Source: Vibrio tarriae (GTDB lineage Bacteria; Pseudomonadota; Gammaproteobacteria; Enterobacterales; Vibrionaceae). Taken from it: a DNA stretch of 64,000 nt. The DNA is taken from contig NZ_CP022353.1 in assembly GCF_002216685.1 (NCBI RefSeq), positions 1,364,001 through 1,428,000 of the forward strand. The letters run 5' to 3'. Below are positions 55,858 to 64,000 of the stretch, in pieces (within the stretch, counting starts at the first letter, position 1; every line of letters begins with the position of its first letter). The notes beneath the pieces were generated by a model. That model ran no database searches. It was not told the DNA's origin and saw only the letters and a list, made by a program, of their open reading frames with translations. Made by a program: the position numbers and the translations under genes.

Positions 55858-56340
55858 ATGATTCTAGCCGTTCCTAGCCGCCAAGGTATGCCGTTTAACC
55901 ATTTTGCTAAAGCGCCCTCGTTTTCCGTCATCGACTCCAATACTCAAAAGCTGCAAACTGAATTTAATATTGAACAGGATTTATCAAAATCTTGTGGCAA
56001 GAAATCTGCGATTTTACGCCAGCTCCGCCACTATCAAGTCGAAGCAGTTGCGGTTCGCCAAATCGGACAATCCATGCTGCAAGCCTTGTTTAACGCTGGG
56101 ATCCGCGTCTATGCTTTACCTAGAGGAGCGGCTTTAACCGATCTGGTGTTAACGCAGTTACAGCCGATCACGGATTTAAGTTATGGCAAAACCTCACCAA
56201 ATAAAGCCCATGGTGAACGAAAATGTGGTAAGCACAGTAGCAATCCGTCAGGCTCGCGTAGCACATTCGTTTCGCCATCGACGCGCCCGCTTCAACGTGG
56301 TTTTTCCATCAAACGGTTATGGAAAGGAGAAGAGAGATGA
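55858..56340 (+). CDS. NifX/NifB-like (dinitrogenase cofactor biosynthesis fold) protein
   Basis: A 160-aa cytosolic protein. Residues 1-115 have the NifX/NifB-C ribonuclease-H-like fold (MILAVPSRQGMPFNHFAKAP, then AVAVRQIGQSMLQALFNAGI-type core ending VYAL). In nitrogen fixers this fold carries iron-molybdenum cofactor parts. No nif gene is near, so a general Fe-S or metal-carrier role is inferred. The tail from about 120 is basic. CAGGAG precedes the ATG at 55858. The stop overlaps the NqrM-like gene, so the two are one unit. Confidence 0.85.
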   Translation: MILAVPSRQGMPFNHFAKAPSFSVIDSNTQKLQTEFNIEQDLSKSCGKKSAILRQLRHYQVEAVAVRQIGQSMLQALFNAGIRVYALPRGAALTDLVLTQLQPITDLSYGKTSPNKAHGERKCGKHSSNPSGSRSTFVSPSTRPLQRGFSIKRLWKGEER

Positions 56341-56534
56341 CGTATCTACTGGCTTTCGGTGCCTTTGTACTCTTTGCAGTTTTAATGACCTTAGGGGTGA
56401 TGGCTAAACGCAAACCGATTCAGGGCAGTTGCGGTGGGCTTGCCAATGTGGGGATTGATAAAGAGTGTAATTGTGAAACCACTTGCGATGCTCATCAGCG
56501 CAAGCTGTATCAAATATCCGAACCCCAAAAATAA
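56337..56534 (+). CDS. NqrM-like small membrane protein
   Basis: 65 aa: a membrane segment at about 3-21, then a Cys-rich tail (GSCGGLANVGIDKECNCETTC) that matches NqrM, the maturation factor for the Fe site of Na+-NQR. The ATG at 56337 overlaps the TGA of the previous gene, and AAAGGAGAAG lies in front. From memory the main nqrM of Vibrio is beside nqrF/apbE, so this may be a second copy. Its pairing with a NifX-like gene points to Fe handling. Confidence 0.82.
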   Translation: MTYLLAFGAFVLFAVLMTLGVMAKRKPIQGSCGGLANVGIDKECNCETTCDAHQRKLYQISEPQK

Positions 56535-56564
56535 ACTGCAGCTTCAAGTGGGAAAGGTGTAAAG

Positions 56565-56594
56565 GATTAAGGCAGGAATTCTCCTGCCTTAATC
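56565..56594. terminator. Stem-loop between convergent genes
   Basis: A 13-bp stem (56565-56577 with 56582-56594), loop ATTC. The T tract is weak, but the position between two convergent genes supports termination. Confidence 0.6.
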
Positions 56595-56612
56595 TTATCG
56601 TGCGTTTATATT

Positions 56613-59600
56613 TTACTGAGTGCTTGAGAGCTTCATCGTAGGTCGACACTCTTGTTCATTCGGAGCCAGATAAGGCGATAGAATCGGTGCCATACCTTTT
56701 AATACCTGCACCGGCAGTGCCGAGGTAAAGGTAAATTTCTCAGAATCACTACCCGCAACGTATGCGGTTAATGTTCCAAAGTGACGTTCTCCCAAATAGA
56801 ATACGAAGGTCGCGGTTCGGTTACGCGCCAGAGATTGCACCACGGTGCCATCGCGGTTTACCGTTTGTAAGCGGTTATCACCCGTTCCGGTTTTGCCGCC
56901 CAATATAATCGGCGTACCATCTGGCAGTTTAAACACGCCTGAGATCCGCCTTGCCGTACCGCTGTCCACCACCTGAGATAACGCACCGCGCAACGCTCTT
57001 GCGACTTCGACAGGCAATACACGCACGCCTTGAGTTTCAACAGGCGTGAACTCGGTTTCAAACGGTGTATCTTGCGCAAAATGCAGATGGTTAATCCGTT
57101 TCGTCGGTACACGTACACCATCGTTCAAAATAATGCCCATTAATTCAGACAAAGCTGCGGGTCTATCACCCGAGCTACCCAATGCAGTAGCAAGAGAAGG
57201 CACAAGGTGATCAAACGGATAGCCTAAGCGTTGCCAACTTTGGTGAATATCCGTGAAGGCTTCGACTTCCAGCATGGTACGCACTCGACTGTCACGCGCA
57301 TTGCGGTGACGTGTTTTAAACAACCAACTGTACACTTCTTGGCGTTTATCACTGCTGGCTGCAACCACATCACTAAATGATGTCTGACTGTGTTCATTGA
57401 GGTAACCCAGTAGCCACAATTCAAGTGGGTGTACACGAGCGATGTAACCTTGATCGGGCAATGAATATTTTCCGCGACCATACTTGTTATACAGCTTCTC
57501 AAGCTGTTTATTAGTGAGCTTATCGCGTGTTATCGGCGGTAATTTATCGTCCATAAAGCGCACAAACTCGCTGACAGATGCGTCTGGCAGTAAGTAGCGA
57601 TGCAAAGCCGCTAGGCGTTCGGCACTCGGTTTTAAACCTTCGAGTAGCGTCGCCATGCGCTCATCTGTTGTTTTGTCTTTGTATTTACGCCAGAAGCGTA
57701 GCAGATAGGCTCTGCCCTCTTTATCGGCAAACTGACGCAAGTATTCGGTACGGCGTGGATCTTTATCATCCTTCATCAATTGAGCTCGATACCCTTCACT
57801 GTACAAGGTGTAGCGCTCAATATCTTTCATCAGACGTACGAAAGGCAAGTTGATCGATTCACGCAATGAATCACGCAGGGTCACGATACGTTCATCATCT
57901 TCTTTACGGAAGTTGTTGAAAGTGTGGATACCTCCCCCAGTAAAAAAGCGCTCTTTCGGATCTGCGGAATATTCACGTTCCAATGCCGCTTCCAACATGG
58001 TCGCCAAATCGCGTTTTGGACTCGTCAGTAACCATTCCAGTGACCAGACGCTCAAGGTGTCTTGTGCCTCTACCAGATGGCGACGAAGTTCCATCACCGA
58101 CAAGTCATGATATTTACTGTGCAGTTTGGCGATAATCTCAAGATAAGTCGTTAATACACGCAGCTTAGCGGTAGAACCCAACTCCAACTTACTGCCTTCA
58201 TTGAGGTCGAACGGTTGGTTGGTATTGTCGGTTTGCACACGCACTTTGAAACCTTCATCCGTTCGTTCAAACAGTGTGAAGCTATAACGCACATCCGCCG
58301 TTTTTTCTGCCGCCAATAAACGGAAACCAAGAATGCCAACTTCCGCCGCATACTCAGGGTTCGCCAATTTCTGCAAATAACGAGTGACTTCACTTTGTAA
58401 TTCAAAGTTCAGCGTGGTTGAGGCGCTAAGATCCATTCGGTCAAGATCATACAAACTCACCCCAAGCTGACGGCTTAAATGAGTACGGGCGGCCAATAAA
58501 CCTTTATTGGTATTAATTCGTGTCATCGCCGGTTGTCGCACAAAATCGCGGAACTGTAATGTCGAGTTCAGTGCAGCATCCATTAATGATTTTGAAATCA
58601 TTTTTTCACGGTAGAAAAGTCGTATGTGACTGTCGGTTAAGGTATTTAAATCCGAACGACCCGAGACGGCTAAGTAATATGAAGGACGACGATGAGCAAT
58701 CATCAACGCTACTACTTGACGCAATGCCAAACCTTGTTCGGCGAGATCGACAGACTGATTGAGTCGAGTATCCAGCAGTTGATTTACACGCTCTGGATCC
58801 GCCGCAAACCATACCCACAAACCATCACCTAAACCATGCACTTCACCATAACCGGGCGCAGCCGATAGCGGCACTGAGTTTAAATAAGCCCAAACCACCA
58901 ACTTACGTGCCTCTAGGGTATTGGCCCCTAGTCGATAGGCACGTACGCTCGCCGAAACCATTTGGCGGATTTTCTCTTGTGGGCTGTAAGTCAACCCATC
59001 TTCTGAGTGACGGTATTTCTCAACTTGGGTAGCTAGCGTACTTCCGCCCGCAGATTGCCCATCCAAATCCAGCGCTTTACCGACCTGAGTCAAGGCTGCT
59101 TTAAAAAAGCGTGGCCAATCTACAGCAGGGTTCACCAGCGGATTTTTATCGCTCAACAAGTCTCGGTTTTCGATGAACAGTAGCGACTGCACAATCAAAT
59201 CGGGGATCGCGTTAAAATCAGCATAGTGATTGCCAGGATAACGGAATTGATAAACGGGTTCAGTACGACAATCAAATAAGGTAAGCCCAGCTTGCACTTT
59301 TTCCGTGTAAGGCACATACAGCCCATATTGCGCATAACGCTGAAGCTCATCGGAGAAACGCACTTGCTGGCGAATCGTAAACCCGCGCTGCAATAAGCGT
59401 TCTTGAATTCCGGGCAAAGCCACATAGCCTAAACGTTGATCGAAAGGCCCGTAACTCGGAAACGCGATTTTATCACTGGCTCCTGGCTCGACTTGATAAG
59501 TCAAACCAGCCGCATAACGACTGATTTCACGCGATTGCAGTGTTGAGGTTTCCATTTCATGGAACAAAGCGGCACCACCTGCTGTACCGATGAGCAGTAC

Positions 59601-59684
59601 CGCAATTAGCCAGTATCGAGGTTTATTTTTTTGTGCGCGTCGACGCTTTTTTAACACACGGCGAGGAATAGAGTCAGAAGCCAC
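56613..59684 (-). CDS. Class A penicillin-binding protein
   Basis: A bifunctional peptidoglycan synthase, 1023 aa. Cytosolic basic N terminus, membrane anchor at about 26-42, then a GT51 glycosyltransferase domain (about 150-330) with SLLFIENRDLL (catalytic Glu) and GGSTLATQVEKYRHS. The transpeptidase domain has SxxK in LGSTAKL (Ser near 506) and KTG in GGKTGTGDN (near 931). It is longer than PBP1a/1b, with an inserted helical region between the two transpeptidase motifs. The start codon is GTG at 59684 and the ribosome binding site is weak. Confidence 0.9.
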   Translation of the reverse strand: MASDSIPRRVLKKRRRAQKNKPRYWLIAVLLIGTAGGAALFHEMETSTLQSREISRYAAGLTYQVEPGASDKIAFPSYGPFDQRLGYVALPGIQERLLQRGFTIRQQVRFSDELQRYAQYGLYVPYTEKVQAGLTLFDCRTEPVYQFRYPGNHYADFNAIPDLIVQSLLFIENRDLLSDKNPLVNPAVDWPRFFKAALTQVGKALDLDGQSAGGSTLATQVEKYRHSEDGLTYSPQEKIRQMVSASVRAYRLGANTLEARKLVVWAYLNSVPLSAAPGYGEVHGLGDGLWVWFAADPERVNQLLDTRLNQSVDLAEQGLALRQVVALMIAHRRPSYYLAVSGRSDLNTLTDSHIRLFYREKMISKSLMDAALNSTLQFRDFVRQPAMTRINTNKGLLAARTHLSRQLGVSLYDLDRMDLSASTTLNFELQSEVTRYLQKLANPEYAAEVGILGFRLLAAEKTADVRYSFTLFERTDEGFKVRVQTDNTNQPFDLNEGSKLELGSTAKLRVLTTYLEIIAKLHSKYHDLSVMELRRHLVEAQDTLSVWSLEWLLTSPKRDLATMLEAALEREYSADPKERFFTGGGIHTFNNFRKEDDERIVTLRDSLRESINLPFVRLMKDIERYTLYSEGYRAQLMKDDKDPRRTEYLRQFADKEGRAYLLRFWRKYKDKTTDERMATLLEGLKPSAERLAALHRYLLPDASVSEFVRFMDDKLPPITRDKLTNKQLEKLYNKYGRGKYSLPDQGYIARVHPLELWLLGYLNEHSQTSFSDVVAASSDKRQEVYSWLFKTRHRNARDSRVRTMLEVEAFTDIHQSWQRLGYPFDHLVPSLATALGSSGDRPAALSELMGIILNDGVRVPTKRINHLHFAQDTPFETEFTPVETQGVRVLPVEVARALRGALSQVVDSGTARRISGVFKLPDGTPIILGGKTGTGDNRLQTVNRDGTVVQSLARNRTATFVFYLGERHFGTLTAYVAGSDSEKFTFTSALPVQVLKGMAPILSPYLAPNEQECRPTMKLSSTQ

Positions 59685-60182
59685 TTAATTGAATCCGTTT
59701 AATCACTGAGAGTGTAGCCATAAAGCAACAAGAAGAACTCATCGATAACCGATGATAATAGTGTAGAAGTGTAGAGAAGTTACTGAGTTTAGCGAACAGC
59801 ATTTTCTTATCTGGTTAAAATCGTACCTGATGTATTTTTCGAACACTATGCATGGCGCACATCATTGCATAATGCCGATCGTGTGAACAGTACTTATGAA
59901 AAGAAAAAATGCTCATCGTGCCACATATACAGAACCCTATACCAAAACTATTTGGAGCTGCAAGTAAGCAGCAAGCGAGTTCATTCTCATGAGCGTAGAC
60001 AAGTGCTCTGTGATTGGGGTGAACAAATTCACCCAACACGACTGCAGCTTCAGTAGGAAGGAAATTTTATCAAAGTCGACATACAAAGAAGAAATGACCA
60101 CGCAACGTAAGGCTATCATGCCGATGGCCGCTCTTCTTAACTGTAACATCACTAAATTCGCTACAGATTGCCTTTCCCGATC
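59685..60182. other. Intergenic region, mostly an ERIC-like repeat
   Basis: Nearly 500 bp with no gene. 59938-60063 is the ERIC-like copy described separately. The rest is AT-rich. From memory V. cholerae N16961 carries carR/carS (vprAB) and an ompV gene about here; none is present. Confidence 0.6.
59938..60063 (+). repeat. ERIC-like intergenic repeat, copy 2
   Basis: Starts TATACC, then TTTGGAGCTGCAAGTAAGCA. The core is GTGCTCTGTGATTGGGGTGA and the end is ACTGCAGCTTCAGTAGGAAG. This follows the same order of blocks as copy 1 at 7357-7472, in the opposite orientation. The right end is degenerate (GGAAATT in place of GGGTATA). A 63-codon open frame across it is an artefact of the repeat. Confidence 0.75.
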
Positions 60183-60659
60183 TCACCCTCGTAGTCGGGA
60201 AAGTACAATGGCATTATCCAACTCACTTTGCCATTCGGTGTAGTCTAAACGCTGATCAAACACATAGTGAGTCACTAAACTGCGTACACTGTCCACCAAA
60301 GTTTTAGCACTCCACGGTTTGTCAAAGTAGTGATGAATCCCAGCCGTGTTGATAGCATTAATGGTGTCGGTGTGAGTGGCTTGCCCGGTGAGCAAAACCT
60401 TTTTGGTATGCAGGAAACGAGGATCGGCGCTGATTTCACTGAGCAACTCGACGCCACTTTTACCCGGCATTACGTGATCTGAAATCACAACTGCCACCCA
60501 TTCTCCTTGGGCATCAAGGTCATCCATCAGATCCAAAGCTTCGTCTGCCGATTCGCAATCTTCAATATTGATCCATCGGCTCAAGGGTTCTAAATCCTGT
60601 AACACCGCACTCAGTACTTCGCGTTGGTCATCCACGCAAATGATGTTCAGTTTCTCCAT
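60183..60659 (-). CDS. Stand-alone receiver-domain response regulator
   Basis: A 158-aa cytosolic protein. The receiver domain fills about 5-125: acidic pair in CVDDQREV, phospho-Asp in VISDHVMPGKSG, Thr/Ser in LLTGQAT, Lys in FDKPWS. A short helical tail (about 30 residues) follows and there is no output domain. It may act by protein contact, as CheY or Spo0F do. GAGGGA sets the ATG at 60659. The first 32 bases overlap the end of the kinase gene. Confidence 0.92.
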   Translation of the reverse strand: MEKLNIICVDDQREVLSAVLQDLEPLSRWINIEDCESADEALDLMDDLDAQGEWVAVVISDHVMPGKSGVELLSEISADPRFLHTKKVLLTGQATHTDTINAINTAGIHHYFDKPWSAKTLVDSVRSLVTHYVFDQRLDYTEWQSELDNAIVLSRLRG

Positions 60660-61977
60660 GGTATCCCTCAACTGGTAATTTAATCCTAAAAATAGTTTTG
60701 TCCTGATCGCTTTTCACCGCAACGGTTCCGCCATAGCCAGAGACAATACGTTTGATAATCGCCAGCCCCAGCCCAAGCCCAAACGAGAGCCCCTCTTTCT
60801 TGGTGGTAAAACTGGGTTGGAAAATCTTTCGCCGCGTGGCCTCATCAATTTCCGGTCCATTATTGGCGACCGTAACGTATAGACGCTGGCGAGAACAGCG
60901 GGTTTGAATATCAATGGTAGGTTCCGCGGTTTGCGCCATCGCGTCACAAGCGTTTTTAATTAAATTGATCCACACCTGTACCCACTCGGTTTGCGAGCCT
61001 TTGATGATGGGTAAACTGCCCGGACGCATCCGCACGGACACACGACGTAAGTCACTTTGTAACAGGGCTAAAGCGCGATTGATGGTGCTGTTCAAATCCA
61101 CTTCTTCATCCAAGCGAATATCCGCTCGACCGAGCTGCTTAACTGATTTGACTATCCCAACTGAATGTTTTGCGGCCAATCGCAAGTCATGCAAATCTCG
61201 CCCCATCTGCCAATAGCGAATCGCTAAATGCGGTTTTTTCAGCCAGTGAGCGGAAAGCTCATTAGCGGGAACCGCGCGGGCTAACTCGCGGGCGATATCT
61301 TTGGGTAGCTGATACTGCTTTTCAAACACAGCGCCGCGTTCACGCGCTTCACTGGACGACACTTTCTGCCCAAACAGCAAGCCAAAATCGAAAAACTGAC
61401 TCGCTTCTGGGTGTACTTCCTCCAGTAACTCCATAAACAAGGCTTCTAGGCGTTCTGTTTTACTGCTGACCACCCCAATGGCATTGTTGAGCTCATGAGC
61501 AATGCCCGCCGCGAGCTGGCCCAGCGTCGTCATCTGCTCCGCAGAATATAGCCGCTCTAAAGCGCGTTCTTTGGCAACCGCTTCTTGAGTGGCTCTTCGC
61601 TGCCGTTGAGATAACTCAGCCACAATCACAGGCATGAATTGAGTGCTGAGTGAACCATACTGCTCCATATCCTGCACTGGCGTATCACGGTCGATCCACG
61701 CTAACTCGACCTCACTATCGGCAATCACAGTGGATGAAGCCGTCCACAAGCCGGAGAAAAAGCTGTGCACACCAATAAATGCGCCAGAAGCGGCGGAAAA
61801 CACTTTAATTCGCCGCTCACCTTTTTCCGCAAAATAGCCAGAAACGTGACCACTTCGTAGATAGTAGAGCCGATCGTTATAACCATTTTGGGCAAGCAAA
61901 ATTGACCCTGCAGGCAAGGTAATACAGCGATCGGTATGGTTGAAATAGCGCTCAATAACGGCCGCTAAATTGGTCAT
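60628..61977 (-). CDS. Histidine kinase with cyclic-nucleotide-binding-like domain
   Basis: A soluble kinase, 449 aa. Residues 10-130 have the CAP-ED/cNMP-binding fold (ITLPAGSILLAQNGYNDRLYYLRSGHVSGYF-type start). The HisKA-like region has HELNNAIGVVSSK (His near 163). The ATPase domain has WINLIKNACDAM (N box) and GLGLGLAIIKRIVSGYGG (G boxes). It has no membrane segment, so the signal is intracellular: a cyclic nucleotide or another ligand of that fold. AAGGAAAAG precedes the ATG. It lies nine bases after the transporter gene and overlaps the receiver gene. Confidence 0.92.
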   Translation of the reverse strand: MTNLAAVIERYFNHTDRCITLPAGSILLAQNGYNDRLYYLRSGHVSGYFAEKGERRIKVFSAASGAFIGVHSFFSGLWTASSTVIADSEVELAWIDRDTPVQDMEQYGSLSTQFMPVIVAELSQRQRRATQEAVAKERALERLYSAEQMTTLGQLAAGIAHELNNAIGVVSSKTERLEALFMELLEEVHPEASQFFDFGLLFGQKVSSSEARERGAVFEKQYQLPKDIARELARAVPANELSAHWLKKPHLAIRYWQMGRDLHDLRLAAKHSVGIVKSVKQLGRADIRLDEEVDLNSTINRALALLQSDLRRVSVRMRPGSLPIIKGSQTEWVQVWINLIKNACDAMAQTAEPTIDIQTRCSRQRLYVTVANNGPEIDEATRRKIFQPSFTTKKEGLSFGLGLGLAIIKRIVSGYGGTVAVKSDQDKTIFRIKLPVEGYHGETEHHLRG

Positions 61978-61986
61978 AACTTTTCC

Positions 61987-63402
61987 TTAATGGCCGACCA
62001 TGTTGAGGATCCACACCATCACAAAGCTCATCAACACCCCTAAAATACCTAAGACAACCCCCACTTTTGCCATTTGCTGACTCTGTACATTGCCAGTCGC
62101 ATGGGCCAGCGCATTCGGTGGGGTACTGATCGGCAATGACATCCCTAAAGACGCCGCAAAAGTCACCACCAGAATCAGCGTAACTTCACCGCCCAAAGGA
62201 TTCAGTGAAGTCATGGATGCCCCTAACGCGGCCATGATTGGCATCAGCAAGTTAGCGGTCGCCGTATGTGACATAAAATTCGCCATTAGCAAACAGAGTA
62301 TGGCGGCACCGAGAATCACGACATAGGGCGAATATTGATCAAACGGAATGCTGTGAACGACCAGTTCTGCGAGACCGGTTTTATCTAAGGCTAAACCTAA
62401 GGCAATACCACCGGAAACCAGCCACAACACGTCCCAAGAGATCATTTTTAAATCTTCTTTGCCAATAATACCGGTCACCGAAAATACCGCGACAGGAATT
62501 AATGCAACAGAATAAGAGTTCATGCCGTGCAGTGAGCCGAGCATCCACAATAAAATGGTTGAAGCAAATGTAATGTAAACAATGATCGCTTTTGGCGTTT
62601 TTAAAAACTTACCTTTGATGGTTAATTCAATAGTTTTTTGTTCTGCTCGATACATATACTCGATTAATAACCAAGCCAGCGCCATTAAAATCACCACAAA
62701 CGGGATCCCAAACGCCATCCATTCAGCAAAAGTAATTAAGTTGTCTCCCACCAAATATTTCAACGCGATAGCATTGGGTGGCGTGCCGATAGGTGTGCCA
62801 ATACCACCAATATTTGCCGCAACAGGAATACAAAGCGCGAACGCAACCCGCCCCGGATCTTTGGGGCCAAAAACAGCAATCACTGGCGTTAAAATAGAGA
62901 GCATCATGGCAGTAGTCGCGGTGTTAGACATAAACATCGAGAACACCGCAGTGATCATCATTAAGCCCAACATCACGTACTTCGGATTATTGCCAAATGG
63001 TTTGAGCAGTACGCGGGCTAAGTTGACATCCAGCCGGTATTTAGTTGCGGCCATCGCGAGGAAAAAACCGCCTAAAAACAGCATGATAATAGGGTTGGCA
63101 AAGGTTGCCATGATTTCTGTCGATTTCAGCAAAGCACCAAATTCGCTTGTCCCCTCGCCCAATCTGAACAGAATAAAGCCTTTATCAGACAGCATCAGCA
63201 CTTCGAGCACGATGATCACCACCGACGTGGAATAAATGGGAATCGGCTCAAACACCCACAATAGCGCGGCTAACAGGAAAATCGCGATCACCCTTTGCTG
63301 TATCACAGTCAAGCCATCAAACGGAAAAGCTGTGGTGGGCAGCATCAGCACCAAGAATGGGATCAGCAACGGAATAATATATTTAAGATAAGGGCGCATC
63401 AT
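61987..63402 (-). CDS. DASS (SLC13) sodium-coupled dicarboxylate or anion transporter
   Basis: An inner-membrane symporter of the divalent anion:Na+ symporter family, 471 aa, about eleven segments. The first Na/substrate motif is MSNTATTAMML. The second, usually SNT, is SHT here (MSHTATANLLMP). The ATG at 63402 (MMRPYLKY) follows AGGAAGAG; the longer frame from 63450 is not supported. First gene of an operon with the kinase and receiver genes. The substrate is likely a C4-dicarboxylate or similar, but this is not shown. Confidence 0.92.
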   Translation of the reverse strand: MMRPYLKYIIPLLIPFLVLMLPTTAFPFDGLTVIQQRVIAIFLLAALLWVFEPIPIYSTSVVIIVLEVLMLSDKGFILFRLGEGTSEFGALLKSTEIMATFANPIIMLFLGGFFLAMAATKYRLDVNLARVLLKPFGNNPKYVMLGLMMITAVFSMFMSNTATTAMMLSILTPVIAVFGPKDPGRVAFALCIPVAANIGGIGTPIGTPPNAIALKYLVGDNLITFAEWMAFGIPFVVILMALAWLLIEYMYRAEQKTIELTIKGKFLKTPKAIIVYITFASTILLWMLGSLHGMNSYSVALIPVAVFSVTGIIGKEDLKMISWDVLWLVSGGIALGLALDKTGLAELVVHSIPFDQYSPYVVILGAAILCLLMANFMSHTATANLLMPIMAALGASMTSLNPLGGEVTLILVVTFAASLGMSLPISTPPNALAHATGNVQSQQMAKVGVVLGILGVLMSFVMVWILNMVGH

Positions 63403-63781
63403 ATTCACTCTTCCTGAGAATCGATTATGTGTTTGGCGAGGAGAATGCACGCTATCGGAGCGGCAATCGCCATTATTGATGCTTAAAAAAGAAATGTTTG
63501 GTGTTAGATCAATGATTAAAGTTTCTTAACAGGCAAATACACAAAAGTGAGTCACAGTTAACAAATAGCTCACTAGAAAAGGGACTTAAAACAGGAATAA
63601 GAAAAACATAAATAAATTTATCTGCGCTTTCTGTGGCATTTGCTAACTTTATCTATAAGAGTCGTCAATTGACAATTGAAATGATAGTATGCCCCAACTT
63701 TGGGACATACATAACTTTGTCGCAGATAAGGATGTTGTTATTCACGCGACTTTGAGTGACATAATCAAAGGTAAAACATTC
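63403..63781. promoter_or_regulatory. Divergent region between the DASS operon and the chemoreceptor
   Basis: A perfect inverted repeat TCAATTG-A-CAATTGA lies at 63665-63679. A second imperfect palindrome (TATGCCCCAA/TTTGGGACATA) spans 63688-63709. Both are within 120 bp of the chemoreceptor ATG and could be operators. AAGGTA precedes that ATG. No gene is seen. Confidence 0.5.
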
Positions 63782-64000
63782 ATGTTTCTAAAAAACTTGT
63801 CGATAGGCAAAAAAATTGCAGTCTCTTTTTCAGTCATTGCAATCATTAGCCTAGGATTCGCCATCTACCTCATCTCTGAGTTGGGTAAAATTCAATCTGA
63901 ACTACTCAATTACACTGATGACACTTTACCGGCAATGGAAAATGTCGATGCGATAAAAGACAAGATGTCTTACTGGCGGCGTACCCAGTTTGCGGTGCTA
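63782..64000 (+). CDS. Methyl-accepting chemotaxis protein, N-terminal part
   Basis: The first 73 codons of a gene cut by the window end. The peptide starts MFLKNLSIGKKIAVSF, has a membrane segment (about 12-31) and continues into a four-helix-bundle type periplasmic sensor (LLNYTDDTLPAMENVDAIKD), as in many Vibrio chemoreceptors. HAMP and signalling domains lie outside. The ATG at 63782 is preceded by AAGGTA. Confidence 0.8.
   Translation, partial: MFLKNLSIGKKIAVSFSVIAIISLGFAIYLISELGKIQSELLNYTDDTLPAMENVDAIKDKMSYWRRTQFAVL

Noticed and set aside
59865..60056. 63-codon open frame
   Set aside because: It is the translation of an ERIC-like repeat.

Overview
The window looks like chromosomal DNA of a Vibrio, most likely the V. 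cholerae group. Protein sequences and gene order (homogentisate operon, 2-methylcitrate operon, tct, mgl, a DASS transporter with sensor genes) match what I remember of the VC1313-VC1370 part of V. cholerae chromosome 1, read in reverse. This is recognition from memory, not a search. There are no tRNA or rRNA genes, no CRISPR array, no transposase and no integrase. Most of the window is housekeeping and catabolic DNA with a dense set of signalling genes. The clearest accessory piece is an AT-rich two-gene cassette at 50.2-51.6 kb.

Region 0.2-9.5 kb: an uncharacterised basic-tailed protein, a periplasmic-binding-protein/GGDEF pair, a small protein, a TPR-GGDEF protein with an altered signature, queE-queC (7-deazaguanine synthesis), a Cof-type HAD phosphatase ending in a 14-bp tandem repeat, and a siroheme-synthase-like protein whose methyltransferase domain is reduced to a remnant. 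Region 9.6-21.4 kb: the aapJQMP polar amino acid ABC transporter, yccA, tusE, acylphosphatase, rlmI, a large beta-propeller GGDEF protein and a peroxiredoxin. Region 21.4-34.1 kb: a hybrid histidine kinase divergent from a REC-HD-GYP response regulator, the hpd-hmgA-fah-maiA tyrosine catabolic operon, a PepT-like peptidase, a Nudix/membrane fusion and a GNAT acetyltransferase.

Region 34.3-43.0 kb: gntR-prpB-prpC-acnD-prpF-prpE, the AcnD/PrpF form of the methylcitrate cycle, all on the minus strand. The last gene, prpE, is interrupted by an in-frame TAA. A long inverted repeat lies in front of the regulator. Region 43.2-50.1 kb: a 1034-aa membrane HD-GYP-like protein with a solute-binding domain, then tctC-tctB-tctA. 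Region 50.2-55.4 kb: the unknown cassette and mglBAC (galactose uptake) with GalR-type operators. Region 55.8-64 kb: a NifX/NifB-like protein paired with a short NqrM-like protein, a class A penicillin-binding protein, a minus-strand operon of DASS transporter, cyclic-nucleotide-domain histidine kinase and stand-alone receiver protein, and the start of a chemoreceptor.

Themes: five genes act on cyclic di-GMP or look as if they do (three GGDEF, two HD-GYP). All three binding-protein-dependent uptake operons carry a strong stem-loop just after the binding-protein gene, which probably sets unequal expression within each operon. Two degenerate ERIC-like repeats and one other short element with terminal inverted repeats lie between genes. 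Several starts are set by internal Shine-Dalgarno sequences and are given as such.
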